Source: Acestrorhynchus altus (taxonomy: Eukaryota; Chordata; Actinopteri; Characiformes; Acestrorhynchidae). Taken from it: a stretch of DNA of 64,000 nucleotides. The position numbers were made by a program, and so were the translations under genes. The DNA is taken from contig CM067524.1 in the NCBI GenBank assembly GCA_034509495.1, positions 15,290,592-15,354,591 on the forward strand. Reading direction: 5' to 3'. Below the pieces are notes generated by a model. That model did no database searches. It was given only the letters and a program-made list of their open reading frames with translations, and had not been told where the DNA came from. Shown piece by piece: positions 36,285 through 48,070 of this stretch (its first letter is position 1; each line of letters opens with the position of its first letter).

Positions 36285-36754
36285 TCACCCCTGTCCTCTG
36301 TTTTCTCAGTAGACCCTCAGGCCAACACGGTGGTGAGCAAATAAACCAGATCAGACTTGAACACACAAACAAAGAGCAAACACACATTGTAAACAACCTG
36401 ACTGAGACCAAACTCACACCAAGGGGCCATTTAAGATCTGTGTGCTTAGCAGTGAGGCACATTACACTCTGCAGCTGAAGTTAGTGGAACTGTGGCACTC
36501 GCCAGAACCCGCTTCTGGAATACTGGGAGAAACCGTTAAAGGAAATTAGTAGGTCTGCAAGGCAAAATCAGCAAAAAACCATATCTAATTACTGCTGCAG
36601 CTAAGGAATATAGGGCTGGCTAATATAGCCTCAATTCCTAAACACACTCTGGTGGTCTCCGGTGACCCCTAATCTACTCCCCCCACTGTCTCTTCAGTTA
36701 CTTTGAGTTATGCTACATTTACAGCCAAGCTCGCAAAAACAAAACAGCATTTCA

Positions 36755-37200
36755 ACCTGGATTGGCTGAAATCATTGTCAGAGACTGTTCCCCACTGTGA
36801 CTGTTCAAACCCCCACTTCATATGGTCCAAGATTTTCCCTGAGTGTGATTGGTCAAAACCATCCTTTGTTTGTTCTGAGACCATTCCCTGACTGTGATTG
36901 ATCCAACCCCCACTTCATATTTTCTAAGATTGCCCCTGATTAAGAATGGTCCAGCTCCTCACGGACCACTCATCTAACACGAGGCCACCCCTGATTGTGA
37001 CTGGTCTAAATAACCTTGTTTGTTGCCCTGAGACTTCCCCCTGGCTGCGATTGGTCTAAACTGACATGCTGTCTGTTCTCCCCTGATAGTGATTAGCTTA
37101 AATCATCAACTTGTTTGTTCTGAGACCTTTGTGATTGGTCCAAATCCTCAATGTAATATTCTGGGCATTTTAGTTTAAAGTGCAGCAATCCGATTGATGA
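36755..37200 (+). repeat. Degenerate ~49-bp tandem repeat carrying GATTGG (inverted CCAAT) motifs
   Basis: About nine diverged units contain a core of the form TGTGATTGGTCCAAA preceded by CCCTGA. Cores begin near 36760, 36799, 36847, 36896, 36944, 36999, 37049, 37091 and 37133, spaced 39-55 bp apart. Four of them keep the exact GATTGG hexamer, the reverse of a CCAAT box; the others differ by one base. Confidence 0.85.
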
Positions 37201-38110
37201 TTAGGACAAGCTGCTCTTAAATCTTTTTATCACACATTCTGAGTGTTTGCAAAGCTGCTATTAACCTGAAATGCAATACAGTAATTGTGTAACGCTCCTT
37301 TTGTGCTTCCATTTAACAGTGGTACTAATATATGTCCTGAAGCTCTCACATCATTGCGCCTCCTAGAACACCTGGAGCAAAGCTGCTGGGAACACTGGGC
37401 ACCACATAGCAACTTAGCAGCAAAAAGTGAGTCATTAGGGGAGCGATGTATGTAGCGATTTCTGAGTTTGAATTTACTTTTTCTTTTTTTCAGCCTGTTG
37501 TTACAGAAGTGACAACCAATTATTTCATGGTTTAGTTTGGCAATTAAACAAAGCACATTCACAGCTTAAACTACGTAAAAACAACTAGCAAACAACATTC
37601 ATACACTGACAAAACTAGCTTTGCTCACTTGTGTTTTCTCAATTTTATTATCCAAAATAAACCATCTGTCTCGGAGTGTTCAAACTGTGTACTAACTAAG
37701 GTTATTACGGTGTATCACTGAGTACGTAAAAGGTTCAGGTCCTTAAAACCTTGCAAAAAAATGAAACCCAAAAGGTGTTTCTGTAAGGTCATGCCATCGC
37801 TGATGCTCTTAATACTGCAGCTTTTCATTATATTGCACAGTCGGGATATTTTAGTCCTGAAAGCATACAAAAGCAAAGTTACCCACAGACACATATATAC
37901 ACACTTGACATTTTCTCAAAGGAAAAGAACATTGTTCTCGTTCCTCTTTAAAGGAGCTGGCAAAGAATAAATCCTTGACACACAAACAGACTTGGCGTTT
38001 TTTGCTTTTTTTTTACAATACTTGCACATAAGCTGAGGCGCTACTGCTCAACATATGCCATGACATCATAACCCCTGAACTACAATGCTTAAGGTTGTGC
38101 AGAGAGTTTA

Positions 38111-38124
38111 GATATATATATATA

Positions 38125-38202
<78 letters not shown>
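38111..38202. repeat. (AT)n microsatellite
   Basis: An AT run of about 90 bp with one GC interruption near its start, self-complementary throughout. Confidence 0.98.
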
Positions 38203-38205
<3 letters not shown>

Positions 38206-39396
38206 CGCCTGTCTTTTCTTTAGTCCAAATAACAAGCAGCACATCTTAAGGGATTCGCTCCAAACACTTAAGTAAGCATTTATGGAGGAAATCCCAAGAA
38301 ATGCCGACTTGGAATAGGCAATATAGTTTTCTTTGATGTTGTAAACAACATGAATTGGAGTTTAATTGGCTCTTGGCTCTAAGACAGAGGGGTGGGAATG
38401 ACTATTGGACAGCAGGCTGGTGGATTCAGCAGAGAAAACACAAAATGGGGAAGGAGGAAAAATGTCTGAGGAAAGCTCTGATTTATTACCAGCTAACTAA
38501 GCCTGACACTCAAATGTGTAGAGAAATCTGTGTGCAATGACTGGTATTATTAGAAAGAGCAGTACAAAGCTGCAGAGCTGGTCAGACAGCAGACTAAAGA
38601 TGGTTAAAGCAGTAGATTAAAACCTAAACGGAGTGAGAAACAACAAGAGAGGCCAGGTGAAGTGTTTATGACTAGCTCACACTACAGGATTGAAAAAATC
38701 CTGAATGTACTTGAAAATGTAAGAGACCACCACAAAACATTTTTCACCAATTGCTCTGTACTTGATCATTGTGACAGTCCTCACACTCTGGACATTAATC
38801 CCTCAGTGGAGTTCCCAGCAATCTATTACATCACACAGAAAAAGTCAAGTGGAAGAACATTCTGTGGATGAAGCTGTGCCAGGACAGAAAGGTTAACCCA
38901 TAGAACACTAGGCTAATTGTGTGGGATGTTTTCATGGTTTGAGGCACCGTTTTGGTAAAAGAATTGTAATGTATTTATTGGGAACAGTCACACATGCCAG
39001 ATATTATTTTCAGGGGACCTCAGGTTTCTCGAATTTATCTTAAGGTGTAAATATTAATAGAATTTAAGCAATGAATGAATTTAAGTAAATGAACTTGACC
39101 ATGTTTTTATCAAAATGTTTACTTGCACCTAAAACTTTTTTGCTTTAAAGGACTAAAAAAGACTTTTTGTCTTAGAAATCGTGTTGGAAATTGATCATAT
39201 TATGAATACATGAATATATTATGAATTACATGTAATGATTTAGTTCTTCAAAAAACTTGAGAGTATTCACGAAAATAAAATATAACATGAAAGTCCTTTA
39301 TTATTTTTGTTATGCATGTTATTGGTATTATAAATTCTCAGGACCTTTATTTTGAAACTTGCTGATCAGTCATGCAGATTGAGTATGTACACATAT

Positions 39397-39500
39397 AGTA
39401 GGGTGATGTGGGAAAAAAATCATATCCCAAAATATTTTAGCTAAATGGCAAAATACAATACAAAATATGACCATGAAATTCATTGCCTTACTATATTTAA
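39397..39500. repeat. AT-rich dispersed repeat fragment
   Basis: It matches the core of the 2458-2880 repeat (aaaaatcatatcccaaaata, then ttttagctaaatgg). Confidence 0.55.
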
Positions 39501-39837
39501 ACCTATTGAAATTTGTAAACACTGGAAGACTCCTTTGACATTTAAACTGGGATTATATGTGTATCCTGTCTGTGGACTACTCTGACTACTCCTGTCAAAT
39601 GAAGCCTACAACATGGCATGTAACTGCCCACGAAGATCTTGGGTTGTACATTTAACAGGGCTTAACTGAGTGAGCTTGAGATGACATTTTAAGTGTTCAC
39701 GCTGCTCACATAACTGTAAATAAATGCTGTTTATCTGGGCAGTAATGAAATTCTTCAAAAAAACAAATCAAAACCAAAAGAAAAACACACATAGAATAAA
39801 CGTAATAAACAACAACAAAAAAAGAATAGATCAAACA

Positions 39838-39926
39838 ATTATTTTTATTATTATTATTAATATCAACAATAATAACAACAACAACTATTATTATTGTTAT
39901 TGTTGTTGTTGTTATTATTATTATTT
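39838..39926. repeat. Compound (ATT)/(AAC)/(GTT) trinucleotide tract
   Basis: TTA, ACA and TTG/TTA runs succeed each other. AAC and GTT runs are complementary. Confidence 0.93.
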
Positions 39927-40825
39927 AGAAATAGTGTATCATGATGGTGGTTTGAATAAATCAAAGCTATAGCTGGGAGCATTGAAGATAAATCTTTATA
40001 TTTCTAGCTCAAAAGATGAAATATAAAAATACTAGTTTTATTTTAGTGCATCAGTGCTTGTTTTTGTATTGGTTAAACACATATGTGTATTCACCTCAAG
40101 CTCACTGCAGTGTGGACGAGCCCTGTTGACTGTACACACTGACAGGTTTGGTTCAGCTTCACAATCATTGGCTGACAGCCAGGCATGACACTAACGTCAT
40201 GTTTCACACCAGAGAATCAGCATCCCCTGCACACTACAGCACGCTGAGTCACTACACTAAATGTTTCATATTTACTATTTATGATCAGGGCATCCCTGAC
40301 TGCGCTGGGAGAAGATCAGATGAGTAGAAATTGGATTATACACACACACACAACACTACAGGACATTCTGGGAAGACCATTGTTTACCATCATCCTGAAA
40401 TCAGGAGACCATTTACGTTTACTCTTGTCAGGAGGAGTAAACTGTCATCAAAATCAGCCTGACTACTACCAATTCTACTACCAGGAACAGTCATTTCTTG
40501 GTACTGCCTGTGGCAGATGATTATTACAGGATTTTAGACTAATATGACTCCTGTGAGTATTATTCTGCTTCCTTCACCAAAGTCACATGAGCATGAAATG
40601 CCCAGGGCAGCAACAATAAAGATTCTATTCACCCTTTTATAGCAAGTGGGGCATCAAAATGACTCAAAAAGTTGTTTTAAGGTAAACATGCAACATTATG
40701 TTGCTTTCATTTTGTGTGGAGGCTGCTGCTGCCATTCTTGAGCTACGCTGTAAATGAAGCCATCAAAGACACTCATCACAAAGTCTAATGAAGTTGCGTA
40801 AGAGAGGGAGAGCAAGAGAGTGTGA

Positions 40826-40826
<1 letters not shown>

Positions 40827-40883
<57 letters not shown>
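40827..40883. repeat. (GT)28 microsatellite
   Basis: An uninterrupted GT run. Confidence 0.98.
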
Positions 40884-40885
<2 letters not shown>

Positions 40886-42384
40886 ATTACAGTTTTTGGT
40901 CATTTGTTTAAAAAGCTTTAAAGGGGCCATACCATAGAAAATTTCTTATTTTCAGAATTTTCTGTATGTATAGTTAAACGTTTACGGGTCTCTATATGGT
41001 CCATATATCAAAATGTTGCACTGTAGGATGTTTCAATCACAATCACCCTGAAACCGTAAATGAACCACACACATAATGCCAGAGTCCAGCAATTTCACTA
41101 TTTTGTCCTTAGCTCTCAAGCCCTCAAACTATTAAGACTTTTTAACAAAAACAAGGAAAACTCACCTGTAACTGGAGTACCACGTTTCAGTTTACACTAA
41201 GAATCAACTCGTGCTTCTGATAGGCTGGAATAAAAACCTGCAGTCACACCAGCCTGTTGCAGATTGGGTGTTTGACACCCATGATTTAGTGTCATGTTGC
41301 TCCCCCAAGGTAGTAAAAATAGCCGGCAGTGTGTTAATTAAACAATAAACTCTACAGGTTAGCATGTTCAATGTGTTTCCACACACAAACACTGACACAC
41401 TGCACTTGTCCAGCCAACCATCAGTTCAATTTGTCAAGATATTATTAGTATTGGTGAAGTATTTGTCTACTTTCATTCTTTTCAAATTCAAAGATGAATG
41501 TAGTGATAGAATAAAGAGAATTGAAGACAACACTGAGAAGGAGGAGGGTGGTGGAGAGGGACAAACAAGACTACAGTTATCGTAGCAATATTCCAAAACC
41601 ACTACAGTTCCCCTAATACCACGCAAATCAAACAGCTCACAGCTTAAGGTTTCTGGGTGAATTTTCCCAAACAGGATGTGAAGGGAGCCCATTAACAACA
41701 AACCAACTCTTGCATAATGCTGCCTTAAACGAGGCACAATTCAGTAATTTAAATTAAATTAAAATTAATTTTAAAATCATCTCCTTACAATTCACATTAC
41801 ATATCTATTGTGGAACCTAAACTCACATTAAACTAACATTTTAAGTAGATTTTAGGAAAATACATTTAGAATATGGGTTCTTTAAGCTTAATTTAGTTTC
41901 CTGGAAGAGGTGCAATTTCTGCCATGGCTGCAAGCAGCAATAAAATAAATGACAATAAAATGCCAAAGACCCAGTTTTTATATTTTTCCCCTTCGACCAG
42001 GAATGTTCTTCTAGCTCTAAGCACTCTCACTATTATCCACGAAAGCAGGGGGTAAATTCAGGGCAACGCTGCGGCTGTCAAATCAATCCGAAGGCTTGGG
42101 AGGGAAAAGAAAAAAAACAAGAGAAAACTGTGAGAAGAGGAGCAGCCGTACACAGTCTGCCCTTTCTGTCAACATGTCTTCCCTCCTGTTGATGCCCTTA
42201 ACGCAGAAGAACATTAGGAAGCCATGAAAAGGCAAAGCCACCCAGGTGGTGCTGCTTAGCTCTTGCTGCAGAGCCTTGTTGACCTCGACCTGCTCTACTC
42301 TTCGGAGGCCTGTCTGTCATGAACACAAGCCCATACACGCCAGTGAGACGCTAGAAGTGTTGGAGGACAAGGGGGAGAACCGAC

Positions 42385-42585
42385 CTGTAACTGGAGCCTC
42401 GATGTCCAGCAAGTTCTTTTCGGAGCGCAGGATGGCGGCTCCCTCACTGATGAGCCGGAGGGCTACGCTCTCCTCCACACGGCCTTCTTTGGTGAGGTGG
42501 GCCTTGAGGACATCTACTTTGGGCTTGCCATCACTGTCGAAGACCTCTTTTACAGTCAACCTGTGACTTGGAGGGAAAGGGACAG
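42385..42585 (-). CDS. ppp3ca: ppp3ca exon 2: N-terminal segment of calcineurin A
   Basis: This exon encodes the second two bases of Ala20, residues Val21 to Thr86 and the first base of Val87. It starts with VPFPPSHRLT, runs through KEVFDSDGKPKVDVLKAHL and EESVALR, and ends in LLDIEAPVT. It covers the N-terminal arm and first helices of the phosphatase domain, just before the first metal-binding motif. The acceptor is a T-rich tract ending in ccag and the donor is ACAG|gtcggt. KAHL, EESVALR and KNLLDI match the alpha isoform; beta and gamma have KNHL and a TMIEV-type sequence here. Differences from human alpha are conservative. It is separated from exon 3 by 25 kb. A hAT-like element sits 157 bp upstream of its acceptor. 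Confidence 0.97.
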
Positions 42586-42742
42586 CTGGACAAAAACAAA
42601 ACAAGAAAGAGAAAAAAAATTTAATCTTTGGGATTTGATACGTGATTCTATATGTTGAATTCCTTAAAACATCCATGTTTAATTAAAACACCAAAAACAC
42701 ATTCTGTAAATATAAACAGTAAACTTTACAATGTTTCTATGG

Positions 42743-42918
42743 CAAGAGTCACCAACCCTGCTCCTGGAGAGCTACCCTCCTGCAGGTTTCAGCTCCAAAC
42801 CACACTACATTCAGCCAATCAAGAACTTCGAAAGGCAGTAATTAGTTGGATCAGGTGGGGTGTTGGCTCTCAAGTCTGCAGGTACGTAGCTCTCTAAGAG
42901 CAGAGTTGGTGACCCCTG
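42743..42918. mobile_element. hAT-like non-autonomous DNA transposon with 8-bp TSD
   Basis: The element starts CAAGAGTCACCAACCCTG, with ctcctggagagctac next, and ends with a matching inverted copy (gtagctctctaagagcag, then agttggtgacccctg). The duplicated target is TTCTATGG at 42735-42742 and 42919-42926, the 8-bp length typical of hAT. At 176 bp it has no coding capacity. It is 157 bp upstream of the exon 2 acceptor. Confidence 0.93.
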
Positions 42919-43756
42919 TTCTATGGTAGAACTTGAAGAAGACTGTTGAGCGTCATCCCTCCAGAGCCTTAAATCCAAGTGCATTTTTACAGAAAAACCT
43001 CCACAGATTCAGCCAAACATCTCTAGATACTGATATCCAACTAGGTTAAACCTGGTCGACACCAGTTCCACAGACATGGTATTAATAATAAACACACCAA
43101 CAAAACTTTTAAAAGGCGAGCGAAGAGTCTGGAAGACTTCTCAACTTTAGAAAACAACTCGGAGGCTTTTGTGATTTATGTGTAAACAATACATGCAGGC
43201 TAAGCCAACACCTAAACAATAACAGTGAGACGGAACTTATGGAGCTGTTACAGTAAATGCTAATTAAGGCTTTGGAGAAATTAGCAAAGCTAAACAGTAA
43301 ACTGTCTTCCTGTCTCTATCACGGACTTTACAGATCTCCAAAGCTTTGGCAAAAAGGTCCGTGGTTACAGATGCAGCAATTTAATTTTCACAGAATGACT
43401 GGAACTAACACAAAGCAATGATTAAAATGCCATTTAATATTAGATTTAACATTTAAATATGGACTTAATCAGCCAACACTGTGATGGCTGTCTCCGGTCA
43501 TCTTACCACTAAATGCACTATGGTCTGTCTCGCTCCTGCGTAATAAACACATTACACATTACACTGCAAACACATTACACCAACCAGCGAGACGTCCCGT
43601 AAACACAGCTGAGGAACTTGCTCTGTACTTTACAGTGGTCACTGCCAGTGGACACAGACACATAACTACCAGCCAGAGTTTTGAAGAACCTTAATTCCCC
43701 CCTTAATTTGTGAGTGCCAACCCCGTTAGGACTCTCCCCCTCTCTCTCTCGCCCCA

Positions 43757-43917
43757 TCACATAGAAGACTGGGCAGCTAGCATGCTCAGGGGACAGCACC
43801 AGATCGCCAGGTGTGATGTGGGGAGAGAGTGCCATCTGCCCACCCAGAGAGCAGCCAGTTTTGCTCTCTCAGACTTCAGCTACCGATGGCAAGCAGCATG
43901 ACCTGGAATTTGAACCC
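43757..43917 (-). mobile_element. SINE-like retroposon, copy 3
   Basis: It contains gagagtgccatctgcccacc and cagagagcagccagttttgc. The minus strand begins gggttcaaattcc, a B-box-like sequence, just after a T-run. The head is truncated. Confidence 0.65.
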
Positions 43918-43937
43918 TTTTTTTTTTTTTTTTTTTT
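43918..43937. repeat. Poly(T) run
   Basis: A 20-bp T run abuts the SINE-like copy. Confidence 0.97.
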
Positions 43938-43987
43938 AGCAGTTTTCTTTTTTCATTCTTGGTTTTCTGCTGCATTTCTACTCTGAC

Positions 43988-44030
43988 TGGACCAATAGAA
44001 ATGCACCAAAATTACTTTTTACATCAACTA
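43988..44030 (-). repeat. Dispersed repeat fragment with ATTGGTCC core
   Basis: The text tggaccaatagaaatgcacc is another copy of the motif at 9745, 12658 and 17050. Confidence 0.6.
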
Positions 44031-44716
44031 ACTTCAATTTTACAGAAAAAAAAACATCTCAATGTGTACCTTTTTAGAGACAAAGTTTTAGTTACATAAA
44101 GCCTAAAAAAAACAAATAAACAGATAATCTCTTTGAAATACACTTCTATACACAATCCTAAGTTTTAGAAAACCCCTGGTTTACTTCTGAGGCAGCACAA
44201 GTAGCATCTCTGTCATTGTAACCCTGTAGCCCTGTGAATTTTCACACACCCAAGGGTTTTGGTGATCTGTATTAATTTTGCTTCTACCCTGCAGTTGCTC
44301 AAAAGGTCATTTTGCTGCATTCATCAAATTTATGTCAGCTGCTCAGGATAATGTTTAAGTTGTCAGGATGGGGCAGTGATTCACAGTGTTTTGTCCTCCA
44401 AGCCTAGTATGGAAATAATAAACACAGAAACACACCCAACCTTCCTCCAACACCACCGACATCTTTTCATACTGTCTCTCCATAACACCAAGCCACTGAA
44501 CCCTTTTCAGAGACTTTTTACTGATAATATTCCAGCTTTTGTCAGTATCACTCGGCCGTGTGCAAGAAAAATCCAAATTAAATTGGAGCGGCATCGGCAG
44601 CACGAAGAGCAAACAGCTCCTTCATTTCTGAACCAAGAAGAGAAAACAACAGTACCACAAACATTTTCTCTCTGCAAAACAAAAGCAATGAAGAATAGTA
44701 TCTGAGAAGGATTGTA

Positions 44717-44723
<7 letters not shown>

Positions 44724-44802
<79 letters not shown>
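44724..44802. repeat. (CA)39 microsatellite
   Basis: An uninterrupted CA run, followed by ATACACACACA. Confidence 0.98.
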
Positions 44803-44808
<6 letters not shown>

Positions 44809-45587
44809 ACACAGTTGAGATCACCGATACTTCTCTAGACTCACATTAAATATACTGCTGTCATATATTATGTTGACAAACTGAAACACCAGAACTCCAC
44901 TGTTAAAACTAGAGGAAGGCAGTAAGAGATATTTTATCGTATTATAATTTTGTTATTGTGATAATATGATTCCGGTATCAATAGGATATCATTTGTGCTT
45001 AAAGAACACTAAATGTAATGCAGTATTTTAAAAAAGTCACTGTACTAACAACGGGAAATGATTACTGGAGCAATTAATCTGCATATCAAAATATCACAAT
45101 TAGGCTTGGGTACTTTTAAGGGCATTTACTGAGTACCAATTCATGGCAAATCAATTAGTGCATAACACACAGAGGGCAGCAGTGAGCAGAAAATCGGTAA
45201 CATTTTTCAAAATGTGATGCAGAGAACACTCTCTGCAGTATTTGTAATCCACTATGTTAAGCTGGCAACACATCTAACCTCAACAGACAGCCAGTAAAAC
45301 AGAGAAGATCTGAAAGTGAACCGTATGCAACATGCAGCTACTGTCAAAGTAACGAGTAGGTGAACTGGGGATTAGTTGGCATTTAACCATAGCAATGTGG
45401 AACAAAGCTCTACTGCTGCTGAAGTCTCTCACACCATTTATTCAAGCAATTAACAAACATTTATAGCCTGTATTTGAACAAAACCTAAAAGAAACCAATT
45501 TCTTAATACCAAAAAAGTGCCACTGGGTACCCATGATGAATTTCAGTATCCTAATCATGATATATCATAATACTATATTCTCACCAT

Positions 45588-45590
<3 letters not shown>

Positions 45591-45623
<33 letters not shown>
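45591..45623. repeat. (GA)16 microsatellite
   Basis: A short uninterrupted GA run. Confidence 0.97.
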
Positions 45624-45624
<1 letters not shown>

Positions 45625-45961
45625 ACCAAGGACAGAGAGGGTGTGCAAGTGATCCTGACATTGTGTGTGCACATGTGAGAGTGCACTGTAGGGAGCTATA
45701 AAAAGGTCATCGCGATCCAAACTATCTTGTACAGGTACATTTCATTTTGACTCACTCAACCTCTTCCCATTCCATTCCCAGCAAATGAGCAGGTAGAAGT
45801 GAAAGAGGCCTCAGTTCACAGTCATCATCACAGTCAACAGCTCTTCATTTGGAACAGCAACAAAACAACAGAAAGGTGAAATGAATTCTGGGACATTTTG
45901 CTGTCCAAAGTCCACACAAATCACACCCCAATGCATCTTTGATCAAGTGATAACTGTATCT

Positions 45962-46112
45962 GGCCGAAGGAAGACTGTGCTCGGCCGAAGGAAGACTGTG
46001 CTCGGCCGAACGAAGACTGTGCTCGGCCGAACGAAGACTGTGTTCGGCCGAACGAAGACTGTGTTCGGCCGAACGAAGACTGTGTTTGGCTGAATGAAGA
46101 CTGTGTTTGGTT
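45962..46112. repeat. 21-bp minisatellite (CGGCCGAACGAAGACTGTGTT type)
   Basis: Seven units start at 45962, 45983, 46004, 46025, 46046, 46067 and 46088, exactly 21 bp apart, with a decayed eighth. The period is a multiple of three, so it keeps frames open on both strands, encoding heptapeptide repeats such as GRTKTVF. I see no other sign of a gene. Confidence 0.96.
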
Positions 46113-46385
46113 GGATGTAACAGTACCACGGAAGATTGAGAATCGGCAAACTAAAGGTAAGAACCGGAGGCCAGAGGCAAAGTGTCTCATTGTGTCCAGT
46201 CCACTGCTGATTCTTCATGCTTGCAAAACGCTGCTGCTCATTAAACTGACATTCAGTTGATGAATTGTCTCATTAGGAGAATCAACCACAAGTGTCACTT
46301 AAATGACTTTCAGCAGCTTCAAGCTTGAAGCTTATTTCACATCTGTTGCCATATGTGGATCTCCTGAAGAAGACAAAGGCGGCGA

Positions 46386-46630
46386 GGCAATATCAGCCAT
46401 AAAATTAAAACCACTTGCCTAATATTGAACAGATTGCACTTGTACTACCCCTGTGAAGACTGGACCTTGATCCCTGTCATAGTGGCTTGGATCCTTAAAG
46501 TTCTCTCTTTTTCCTGCTTCCAACACATTGATTTCAAGACCGGAGTTCTTTTACTTGCAGATCCCACCCTCTGACAAGTACCATTGTGACAAGATATCCA
46601 GTATCATTTACTTCACCTGTCACAGGTGTC
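46386..46630 (-). mobile_element. Tc1-like transposon relic
   Basis: It starts atcagccataaaattaaaac and accacttgcctaatattg, then has ttcctgcttccaacacattg and cttcacctgtcacaggtg. These are terminal blocks of the family seen at 19261-19668, here inverted. Confidence 0.75.
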
Positions 46631-47034
46631 TGAACCACAGACCTGAAACCCGTTTCAGCGTCGCTACCACGATGTGTGAATCTGCAGTTCACACCGCAGG
46701 ATGTTTAATATCTTGTTCAATGTAAAATTTAGATTCACAATTCAAATGTTCTCATTTTCATATCAACCAAAGTCAGTTTCTCTTCGCTCTATATCATTTA
46801 TTTCACTCCAATATGGGTTTATACAGAGTGCATAATATCATATTTTGTATCATTGGAACTTGAAAGGCCCCAAATTCCCTTTTGATTTTTGTCTGCATCT
46901 GGATTTTTAAACCTCTTTCCCTGATTTTGTCCTCAGTGTAATAGGCATCATCAAATATGACAGAAATCATAAGGCCATAACTTTGTTGTTCTGTGATATT
47001 AAATTATTTACAAAGTATTGCAATGTGAGCCCTA

Positions 47035-47037
<3 letters not shown>

Positions 47038-47113
<76 letters not shown>
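47038..47113. repeat. (CA)38 microsatellite
   Basis: An uninterrupted CA run. Confidence 0.98.
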
Positions 47114-47116
<3 letters not shown>

Positions 47117-47239
47117 CTTGGACTCAACTTTTACACTCACCTAAAGCCAATTTAAAATACAGGGTCTAACTAAAGCTGAAATTATTCCACATTTAACAAG
47201 CAAACCTCAAACTGCTTGGGTGTTCTCATAACGAATGAG

Positions 47240-47241
<2 letters not shown>

Positions 47242-47313
<72 letters not shown>
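47242..47313. repeat. (CA)36 microsatellite
   Basis: A second CA run 128 bp further on. Confidence 0.98.
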
Positions 47314-47315
<2 letters not shown>

Positions 47316-47793
47316 TGCAGGCCAACACTGGCTTGGACTAATGGAGGAGTGAGTGACCCTTTTCGCCCTGTTCTCATGCTGAACCCACTTCTACCTCTTA
47401 GCACTTCAAAAACGCCTTAAGAGGATGTGGAAAAAGTTACCACTCTCTTCTAAGCAGGAATTTTCGGAATAAGGGCCGGTTTCGGTGAAATAATACACAC
47501 TCCGAGGGGCAAGGTGCATTTCAGAGGGCAGTTCAGTTATAAGTGTATAAAAATCAGTTAAGTGAATAAAATAAATTGGCTCTCAGACGGAATTTCCATA
47601 ACTCTGCTCTTCAGCGGAGGCCAAAAAAAGGAACATCGAGCTGCTGAAGGGAAGTTTCCGTATTCCCAGCCTCAAGATGACTGGGGCAGCTTTGAGTCAT
47701 TGACAGATACACTACTTCTAGCTTACTATGGAGGTTTCATTGAATACAAAATTCTGAAATCTATATTTCAAAAGTGTTGCAACAGAGCAATGT

Positions 47794-47815
47794 GCACACG
47801 CACGCACGCACACAT

Positions 47816-47872
<57 letters not shown>
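47794..47872. repeat. (CA)n microsatellite with CACG interruptions
   Basis: An irregular CACG/CATG start leads into a pure CA run. The 186-codon plus frame crossing it is an artefact. Confidence 0.97.
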
Positions 47873-47876
<4 letters not shown>

Positions 47877-48070
47877 AAGTCCCTCAGTGAAGGGTTTCAT
47901 TGTAGCATGTGTTTAGGATGCTTAGGATGGCTGTTTCACAAGGATTACACTGGACAGGGCAGAAAAGATTCACTATCACTTCCACGAAACCTTCAACCTC
48001 TGAACACCTTCCCGACAGTAATTTCCTTGAATTTGCCCTTTAGAGATTTTACCCAACATGCCTTTGCAAA

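Larger units (their letters stand above)
17363..42384 (-). other. ppp3ca: ppp3ca intron 2
   Basis: This 25-kb intron separates exons 2 and 3. It holds at least eight Tc1-like relics (18484-31240), a decayed LINE (34400-35800), long microsatellites and a CCAAT-motif array (36755-37200). I recognise nothing in 17363-18480, 19670-22790 (apart from a possible hAT fragment near 22270-22420), 23690-25160, 27610-29340, 31500-32980, 33430-34400, 37200-38100 and most of 38210-42384. No nested gene is evident on either strand. Confidence 0.88.
6503..42585 (-). other. ppp3ca: ppp3ca gene, partial (exons 2-8 with introns)
   Basis: This span holds seven consecutive exons of the calcineurin catalytic subunit, the serine/threonine phosphatase activated by calcium and calmodulin that dephosphorylates NFAT and other cytoplasmic targets. 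All exons are on the minus strand in the correct order, and all visible junctions are GT-AG. Splicing joins 201+125+112+146+140+78+95 = 897 nt with phases matching at every junction, giving residues 20-319 in human PPP3CA numbering with no insertion or deletion. The alpha paralogue is chosen over beta and gamma because of KAHL, EESVALR, KNLLDI, WALKILYPKTLF and LAALMNQQF. The gene is incomplete: exon 1 lies beyond the right edge and the regulatory C-terminal exons lie beyond the left edge. Coordinates and phases are read from the sequence; the paralogue call rests on remembered family sequences. Confidence 0.96.

Noticed and set aside
35731..36462. 243-codon minus-strand ORF
   Set aside because: It consists mainly of TH repeats from two GT runs and an LS-rich stretch from GA-rich sequence.
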